NCBI RefSeq assembly: GCF_024699925.1
Contig: NZ_JAJOMX010000001.1
Location: 682,001 to 746,000 of the forward strand
Direction of reading: 5' to 3'
DNA from: Mesorhizobium sp. J428
GTDB taxonomy: Bacteria; Pseudomonadota; Alphaproteobacteria; Rhizobiales; Rhizobiaceae
Length of the DNA: 64,000 bases
Part shown: positions 58,725 to 64,000 of the stretch, piece by piece
Layout of the letters: every line of letters begins with the position of its first letter
Position numbering within the stretch: the stretch's first letter is position 1
The notes under the pieces: generated by a model
Databases searched by the model: none
Told to the model about the DNA's origin: nothing
What the model saw: only the letters and a program-made list of their open reading frames with translations
Program-made: the position numbers and the translations under genes

Positions 58725-59936
58725 ATGATCCGCAAGCTTGATCTCAGGACCGGCAATCCGGTCTGGACCGCCTATCGCGCACCGCGCATTCCAAGCACGA
58801 GGCTCACCCGCGACATCCGCACCGATGTTCTCGTGGTCGGCATGGGGATCTCCGGTGCGATGATCGCCGAGGCGCTCAGCTGCGACGGTCACGACGTGGT
58901 CGTCATCGACCGCCGCGGACCGATGAAGGGATCGACGGCGGCGACGACCGCGCTGGTGCAGTACGAGATCGACCAGCCGCTGACCCGACTGACGCGCATG
59001 ATCGGCAAGGGGAAGGCCGAGGCAGCCTGGCGACGCTCGCGCCTCGCCATCGCCAATCTCTCCGGCCATCTGGATGAGCTCGGCATCCGGTGCGACAAGC
59101 ATCCACGCCCTTCCCTGCTGCTCGCCGGCACGGTGCTCGGCGCCGAGGGCCTGCGCGCCGAGGCGGAAGCGCGCCGCGCCGCCGGCATTGCGGCGGAATA
59201 CCTGACGCGCGGCGAGCTACGCGGCCGTTTCGGCATCGATCGCGCCGGTGCGATCCTCAGCCTCGACAATCTCGCGGTCGATCCGCGCAAGATGACCGCC
59301 GGCTTCCACCTCGCCGTGCAGCGGCGCGGCGCGCGCTACCATTCGCCGGTGGAGGCGACGACTTTCTCCTTCTCGCAGTCCGGCGTCGAGGTCGGCACGC
59401 GGGAGGGTCCCGTCATCTCCACGCGGCATGTCGTTCTGGCGACGGGCTACGAACTGGCTTCGATCGCGCCACCCAAGGGGCATCGGGTCGTCTCGACCTG
59501 GGCAATCGCGACCAAGCCGCAGAGATCGGCGCTCTGGCCATCGGAAGCCTTCATCTGGGAAGCTTCGGACCCGTACCTCTACATGCGCGCGCTCCCGGAC
59601 GGGCGCGTGATCTGCGGCGGCGAGGACGAGGACTTCCAGGACGAAGCGGCACGCGACGCGCTGATCGATAAGAAGACGGCGCTGATATCGCGCAAGCTCG
59701 GCCGGCTGCTGCCGTATCTGGACCCCACGCCGGAGTTCGCCTGGACCGGCTCGTTCGGCACCACCGCCACCGGCTTGCCGATCATCGCGAAAGTCCCGCG
59801 CCACCCGCGCATCCATGCCGTCATGGGCTACGGCGGCAACGGCATCACCTTTTCGCGCATGGCGACCGAGATGATCCGCACCGACCTTGCCGGCGGCCGC
59901 GATGCCGACGCCGCACTCTTCGCTTTCCCCGAATAG
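58725..59936 (+). CDS. FAD-dependent amino acid/amine oxidoreductase (DAO family)
   Basis: A 403-residue flavoprotein. The dinucleotide motif VLVVGMGISGAMIAEAL lies near residues 36-52, after a short N-terminal extension; further on are STAATTALVQYE, GTTATGLPIIAKVP and YGGNGITFSRMATEM at the C-terminal end. The DAO (DadA/OrdL-like) fold oxidises a secondary amine or D-amino acid, passing electrons to oxygen or a quinone. Substrate unknown. It follows hemH by 56 bases on the same strand. Confidence 0.88.
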   Translation: MIRKLDLRTGNPVWTAYRAPRIPSTRLTRDIRTDVLVVGMGISGAMIAEALSCDGHDVVVIDRRGPMKGSTAATTALVQYEIDQPLTRLTRMIGKGKAEAAWRRSRLAIANLSGHLDELGIRCDKHPRPSLLLAGTVLGAEGLRAEAEARRAAGIAAEYLTRGELRGRFGIDRAGAILSLDNLAVDPRKMTAGFHLAVQRRGARYHSPVEATTFSFSQSGVEVGTREGPVISTRHVVLATGYELASIAPPKGHRVVSTWAIATKPQRSALWPSEAFIWEASDPYLYMRALPDGRVICGGEDEDFQDEAARDALIDKKTALISRKLGRLLPYLDPTPEFAWTGSFGTTATGLPIIAKVPRHPRIHAVMGYGGNGITFSRMATEMIRTDLAGGRDADAALFAFPE

Positions 59937-60049
59937 CAACCCGGGCGGGGATTGTTGCGCGCCGAGATTGTAACGGACACGGAACGCGCTTAAATCGTTG
60001 AGCACAGGCGACGCGAAGCGGGCATCCGTCCGCCAAAACGGGGGTTCTC

Positions 60050-61003
60050 ATGGACTTTTCTGGCCTCGATATCGTGATACCGGTCCTCGTGGTCCTGGTG
60101 CTCCTGCTGATCTTCGCAGGCATCAAGACCGTGCCGCAGGGCTTCAACTACACGGTCGAGCGTTTCGGCCGCTACACGCGCACCCTCACCCCCGGCCTTA
60201 ATCTGATCATCCCATTCATCGACCGCCTCGGCGCAAAGATGAACATGATGGAGCAGGTTCTGGATGTTCCGACCCAGGAGGTCATCACACGCGACAATGC
60301 GATCGTCGCAGTTGACGGCGTCGCCTTCTTTCAGGTGCTGAACGCGCCGCAGGCCGCCTACCAGGTGTCCGGCCTGCAGAACGCTATCCTCAACCTCACC
60401 ATGACCAACATCCGCTCGGTCATGGGCTCGATGGATCTCGACGAGCTTCTGTCCAACCGCGACGCGATCAACGAGCGGCTGCTCAAGATCGTCGACGACG
60501 CGGCAAGCCCTTGGGGCATCAAGATGACCCGCGTCGAGATCAAGGACATCAATCCGCCGGCCAATCTCGTTGAATCCATGGCCCGGCAGATGATGGCGGA
60601 ACGCAACAAGCGCGCCCAGATCCTCGAAGCGGAGGGCCTCAAGCAGGCACAGGTTCTGGAGGCCGAGGGCCGCAAGGAGGCCGCCTTCCGCGACGCCGAG
60701 GCCCGCGAACGCGCCGCCGAGGCCGAGGCCCGCGCCACGCAGGTCGTGTCGGAGGCGATCGCCAAGGGCGATGTCCAGGCGATCAACTACTTCGTCGCGC
60801 AGAAATACACCGAGGCGCTGGCGAAGATCGGCTCCGCCACCAACAGCAAGGTGGTGCTTATGCCGATGGAGGCGTCGTCGCTGATCGGCACGCTGGGCGG
60901 CATCGGCGAGATCGCCAAGGAAGTGTTCCGCGCAGAGGGCACCGCCGGCGCGCAGCGCCTGGCTGGCCGCACCCCACGCGTCCCGCCGGAAGGCGGGAAC
61001 TGA
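60050..61003 (+). CDS. SPFH/Band 7 domain membrane protein (QmcA-like)
   Basis: A 317-residue stomatin-like protein with an N-terminal membrane segment (about residues 5-25), the SPFH domain (about 28-190) with [19 protein letters not shown], and a helical coiled-coil region rich in Glu and Ala (about 180-250). It forms membrane microdomains or modulates FtsH-type proteolysis. The NfeD gene follows 36 bases later, and SPFH-NfeD pairs are found in many bacteria. Confidence 0.93.
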   Translation: MDFSGLDIVIPVLVVLVLLLIFAGIKTVPQGFNYTVERFGRYTRTLTPGLNLIIPFIDRLGAKMNMMEQVLDVPTQEVITRDNAIVAVDGVAFFQVLNAPQAAYQVSGLQNAILNLTMTNIRSVMGSMDLDELLSNRDAINERLLKIVDDAASPWGIKMTRVEIKDINPPANLVESMARQMMAERNKRAQILEAEGLKQAQVLEAEGRKEAAFRDAEARERAAEAEARATQVVSEAIAKGDVQAINYFVAQKYTEALAKIGSATNSKVVLMPMEASSLIGTLGGIGEIAKEVFRAEGTAGAQRLAGRTPRVPPEGGN

Positions 61004-61039
61004 GGCCGTCGCCTCGTTCCAGGCGCAGGGAGGTAACGC

Positions 61040-61498
61040 ATGCTCGAACGGATATTCTTGGAGCTCGGACCCTGGAACTGGATGGTTCTCGGCTTCGTGC
61101 TGCTCGCGCTGGAAATCCTCGTCCCGGGCGTCTTCCTGCTCTGGATCGGCATCGCGGCGATCATCGTCGGTGCGCTGTCGCTGCAGTTCTGGGACTGGGC
61201 GGCCTGGACCTGGCAGGTGCAGACGCTGCTTTTCCTCGCCTTGTCGCTGGTGGCCGCCTATGTCGGCCACCGCGTCAACAAGGCGCGCGAGACCGACAGT
61301 GACGAGCCGCTGCTCAATCGTCGCGACGCCCAGCTCGTCGGACGCACGGCAACGCTCGAAGAGCCGATCCGCGAGGGCCGCGGCCGCATCAGACTGGATG
61401 ACACGGTCTGGAAGGTGATCGGCCCCGACGCCCAGCCGGGCACGCGCGTGCGAGTCGTCAGCGCACATGGCGGCGAGCTGACCGTCGAAACAGTCTGA
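61040..61498 (+). CDS. nfeD: NfeD family membrane protein
   Basis: A 152-residue protein with about three to four N-terminal membrane segments (WNWMVLGFVLLALEILVPG first) and a C-terminal OB-fold domain (about 85-150) with LVGRTATLEEPIREGRGRIRLDDTVWKV. NfeD proteins partner with SPFH proteins, here the upstream gene. The short NfeD type (without the ClpP-like domain) is seen. Confidence 0.93.
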   Translation: MLERIFLELGPWNWMVLGFVLLALEILVPGVFLLWIGIAAIIVGALSLQFWDWAAWTWQVQTLLFLALSLVAAYVGHRVNKARETDSDEPLLNRRDAQLVGRTATLEEPIREGRGRIRLDDTVWKVIGPDAQPGTRVRVVSAHGGELTVETV

Positions 61499-61504
61499 CC
61501 GCGG

Positions 61505-62503
61505 TCAGGCCGCGCCGATCCTCAGAAGGTCGTGCAGGTGGACGATCCCGACCGGCTTCGGTCCGTCCACGACCATCAATGTCGTGATCGCGGACGAGTT
61601 GATCAGCTGCAGCGCGGTGGCGGCGAGCATGTCGGGCGAGATCGTCTTGGGATTGAGCGTCATCACCTGCTCGACGCTGAGCGAGAGCAGGTCGCTGTCG
61701 ATGTGACGGCGCAGGTCGCCGTCGGTGATGATGCCGGCCAGCGCGCCCTCCGCGTCGACGATGCCGACGCAGCCGAAGCCCTTGCGCGAGATTTCGAGAA
61801 TCGCCTCGCGCATGCTGGTGCCGGACTGGACGATGGGCAGCCGGTCGCCGGTATGCATGACATCGCCGATCAGCGTCAGGTTGGCGCCGAGCTGGCCGCC
61901 CGGATGGAACGTGCGGAAATGGTCGGCCGTGAAACCCCTCGCCTCCAGCAGCGCCACCGCGATCGCGTCGCCGATGGCGAGTTGCAGCAGCGTCGAGGTG
62001 GTCGGCGCCAGTCCGTGCGGGCAGGCTTCGGGCGCGCGCGGAAGGCAAAGCACGACATCGGATTCCCGCGCCAGGATCGAACCGTCGTTCGAGGTGATCG
62101 CGATCAGCGGGATGGAGAAGCGGCGCGCGTAAGACACGATGCCCTTGAGTTCGGCGCTCTCGCCCGACCATGACATGGCGATGACGACGTCGTCGCTAGC
62201 GATCATGCCGAGATCGCCGTGATTCGCCTCGGCCGGATGGACAAAGAAAGCCGGTGTCCCGGTGGACGCAAGTGTCGCGGCGAGCTTGGAGCCGATATGG
62301 CCACTCTTGCCGACGCCGGTAACGATCACACGGCCGGAAATGCCTGAAATCGTGGAGACCGCATCCGCGAAAGGCCCGGCGAGCCCGTTGTCGAGGGCCG
62401 CTGCGAGAGCCGCCATTCCTGCCTGTTCCGTCGTGATCGTCCGCACCGCGGAGCGGATCGCGGCGGCTCGGTCTACAGATTTGCGTTTCAGGCCTGCATG
62501 CAT
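61505..62503 (-). CDS. kpsF: Arabinose-5-phosphate isomerase, KpsF/GutQ family
   Basis: A 332-residue sugar-phosphate isomerase. The SIS domain (about residues 40-190) has VTGVGKSGHIGSKLAATLASTG and SWSGESAELKGIVSYARR; two CBS domains follow (about 205-325). It converts D-ribulose 5-phosphate to D-arabinose 5-phosphate for KDO in lipopolysaccharide. It converges with nfeD and diverges from the beta-barrel gene, both envelope-related. The identity is firm, as is its length. Confidence 0.94.
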   Translation of the reverse strand: MHAGLKRKSVDRAAAIRSAVRTITTEQAGMAALAAALDNGLAGPFADAVSTISGISGRVIVTGVGKSGHIGSKLAATLASTGTPAFFVHPAEANHGDLGMIASDDVVIAMSWSGESAELKGIVSYARRFSIPLIAITSNDGSILARESDVVLCLPRAPEACPHGLAPTTSTLLQLAIGDAIAVALLEARGFTADHFRTFHPGGQLGANLTLIGDVMHTGDRLPIVQSGTSMREAILEISRKGFGCVGIVDAEGALAGIITDGDLRRHIDSDLLSLSVEQVMTLNPKTISPDMLAATALQLINSSAITTLMVVDGPKPVGIVHLHDLLRIGAA

Positions 62504-62643
62504 GGCGCCCGGATTAGCGCGTCGCCCTGTTCCTGTCCAACGCTGTTTCGGGGCAGCGGGGGCTTCTCAACTCTCCATTAACCATCGCTGTTTACGGTTC
62601 GGTAAGCATGGCGCAAGCAGCGCCGTGGCAAATTCGAGTGGTC

Positions 62644-64000
62644 ATGCCGCGTCTTCGAACCCCTTCGTCGCGCCTGCTGCGCAGCCGGGCCTTGCTGCTC
62701 TCGGCCGGCGCCGTGCTGGTTGCGCTCTCGCCGGCGCTCGCCCAGGAGGCCGGCCTGCGCGGGGAGGTGACCGAGGCGGACATCAGGCGGGACCTCGTCT
62801 CCCGCCCCTCGCCCCTCTATCCGGTGACGCCGCCGACGCCTGAAGAACAGCGCGCGGCCAATCCAGCCTATATTCCGGAAGGTCCCCGCGCGACCGAGGA
62901 AGAGGCCGCCCCCACCGAAACGCTCTCGACCTTGTTTCCCGAACCGACGGGTGATGCCGCAGCGCTCGGAGAACCCGAAGCGGCGGAAAGACCCATCGGC
63001 GTGCGCAAACGCCCGACAGAGACGGAAGCCGTTCCCGAGGAACCGGCCCCGGAGGAAGAAGAGCCTACGTCCGCCAATCCGCGCGCGGAGAAGATCGATT
63101 CGGAGGACGAAGAGCGGAATATCCGCATCGAGCCCGAGAACGTCCGCACCGCCGGCATCGAAAGCCCGGAGCCGGAGGAGGAGGAAAATCCCTACGCGCC
63201 GCTCGGCCTGCGCCTCGGCACCTTCAATGTCATCACCACGCTGGAACAGGGCCTCACATGGACCTCCAACGCGACCTACAGCCCGGAGCCGAAATCGGCC
63301 TTGCTCTCCGAGACGACGCTGCGCCTCAACGCGGCATCCGACTGGTCCCGGCACTCTGCGAACATCAACGCCTATGGCACCTACCGCAAGTCGATCGACG
63401 GCGAGCCGGTCACCGATCCGTCGGCCGGCATCGACGCCACGCTCACCCTCGACTTCGCCGACGACCTGCGCGGCATCGGCAAGCTCGGCTACGCGCTGAA
63501 GCGCGAGGACGCCGACTCGCCCGTCGAGCTCCCCGCGGAGGTCACGTCGCGGCCGATCCGCCAGGAGATCACCGGCAGCCTCGGGCTTGAGAAGGATGTC
63601 GGCAAGCTGCGCTTCGCCGCGACCGCCAACCTGCTGCGCCTCGACTATAGTGACGCCGATCTCAGCGATGGCGACACGCTCTCGCAGCGCGAGCGCAATT
63701 CGACGCTGGTCACCGGTGTTCTTCGCGCCGGCTATGAGATTTCGCCGGCGATCACGCCCTTCGTGGAACTCGAATACGGCCGCCGCAGCTACGATTTCAC
63801 GCCCAAAGACGGAAACCAGCGGTCCTCCGACCGCATGGCCGCTAGGCTCGGCACGGAACTCGATCTCGGCGAAAAGCTCTCCGGCGAGCTGGCGCTCGGC
63901 TATGTGACGGAAAAATTCGACGATGCCGCCCTCTCCGACATCTCGGGCATATCGGCGAGCGCCGACCTGTCATGGTCGCCGCAACGCGGCACGACGGTCG
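62644..64000 (+). CDS. Outer membrane beta-barrel porin (BBP2-like), partial
   Basis: The frame from ATG 62644 stays open to the window end, giving 452 codons of an incomplete protein. It has a signal peptide (MPRLRTPSSRLLRSRALL, hydrophobic to about residue 34, cleaved after ALAQ), and a long disordered stretch rich in Pro and Glu (residues about 45-175). Beta-strand repeats then begin (LGTFNVITTLEQGLTWTSNA onwards) with alternating aromatic residues typical of a porin barrel. It resembles the putative beta-barrel porin 2 group of Rhizobiales, often linked to surface polysaccharide genes. The C-terminus lies outside the window. Confidence 0.8.
   Translation, partial: MPRLRTPSSRLLRSRALLLSAGAVLVALSPALAQEAGLRGEVTEADIRRDLVSRPSPLYPVTPPTPEEQRAANPAYIPEGPRATEEEAAPTETLSTLFPEPTGDAAALGEPEAAERPIGVRKRPTETEAVPEEPAPEEEEPTSANPRAEKIDSEDEERNIRIEPENVRTAGIESPEPEEEENPYAPLGLRLGTFNVITTLEQGLTWTSNATYSPEPKSALLSETTLRLNAASDWSRHSANINAYGTYRKSIDGEPVTDPSAGIDATLTLDFADDLRGIGKLGYALKREDADSPVELPAEVTSRPIRQEITGSLGLEKDVGKLRFAATANLLRLDYSDADLSDGDTLSQRERNSTLVTGVLRAGYEISPAITPFVELEYGRRSYDFTPKDGNQRSSDRMAARLGTELDLGEKLSGELALGYVTEKFDDAALSDISGISASADLSWSPQRGTTV

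Overview
This is a GC-rich (about 65%) stretch of a chromosome that looks like an alphaproteobacterium of the order Rhizobiales (Mesorhizobium/Aminobacter/Nitratireductor-like). The evidence is a rhizobial-type flagellar gene run (fliR, FliJ-like, rod-binding FlgJ-like, FlgN), a Brucella Omp10-type lipoprotein, homospermidine synthase, a type III ornithine/lysine decarboxylase with a structured leader, and a BBP2-type porin. I see no rRNA, tRNA, CRISPR array, transposase or prophage block. The genus cannot be fixed from the sequence alone.

Layout. 1-2718: end of a flagellar operon (+). 2723-7788: a compact CoA-dependent acid-degradation regulon (enoyl-CoA hydratase, MarR regulator, thioesterase, thiolase, feruloyl-CoA-synthase-like ligase) with the same 17-bp palindrome at both of its promoters. 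7921-15428: a six-gene minus-strand run (SDR, carboxyltransferase, acyl-CoA dehydrogenase, hydratase, biotin carboxylase, BKACE). Its order and subfamilies match atuBCDEF, the acyclic-terpenoid (citronellol/geranyl-CoA) pathway of pseudomonads, with a beta-keto acid cleavage enzyme added. 15577-19546: SCP2 protein, two GNAT acetyltransferases, MarR regulator, NADAR enzyme, ornithine/lysine decarboxylase with a speF-like leader. 20197-24141: GlxA-type regulator facing a membrane-anchored DJ-1/PfpI protein, then an ABC-F ATPase. 24234-34990: membrane PQQ dehydrogenase (frameshifted), D-Ala-D-Ala ligase, LysR regulator, DUF1007 plus a His-rich Ni/Co exporter, a coupled SDR/small membrane protein/D-erythronate dehydrogenase/unknown operon, a frameshifted CDF metal exporter and a GNAT.

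35113-47836: aminotransferase, brnTA toxin-antitoxin pair, MarR-GNAT fusion, SDR, a TetR regulator facing two membrane protein genes across three copies of one operator, a TerB/DUF533 gene cut by an amber codon, trhO, an orphan muramidase, KDPG aldolase, a DUF882 peptidase-like protein and an NtrC-type regulator with a frameshift. 47941-64000: pepF, a ParDE-like pair running into a heme-dependent N-demethylase gene, homospermidine synthase, Omp10, zinc protease, CoA-ligase-like protein, LysM-tailed 5'-nucleotidase, hemH, FAD oxidoreductase, an SPFH/NfeD pair, kpsF and the first part of a porin that leaves the window.

The genes cover motility, two acyl-CoA catabolic modules, polyamine synthesis (ornithine to putrescine, then homospermidine), metal export, cell envelope functions and small toxin-antitoxin modules. 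Four otherwise well-conserved genes are broken by single-base changes (three +1 frameshifts, one nonsense codon). That suggests either residual assembly errors or real recent lesions and should be resolved before the annotation is used.
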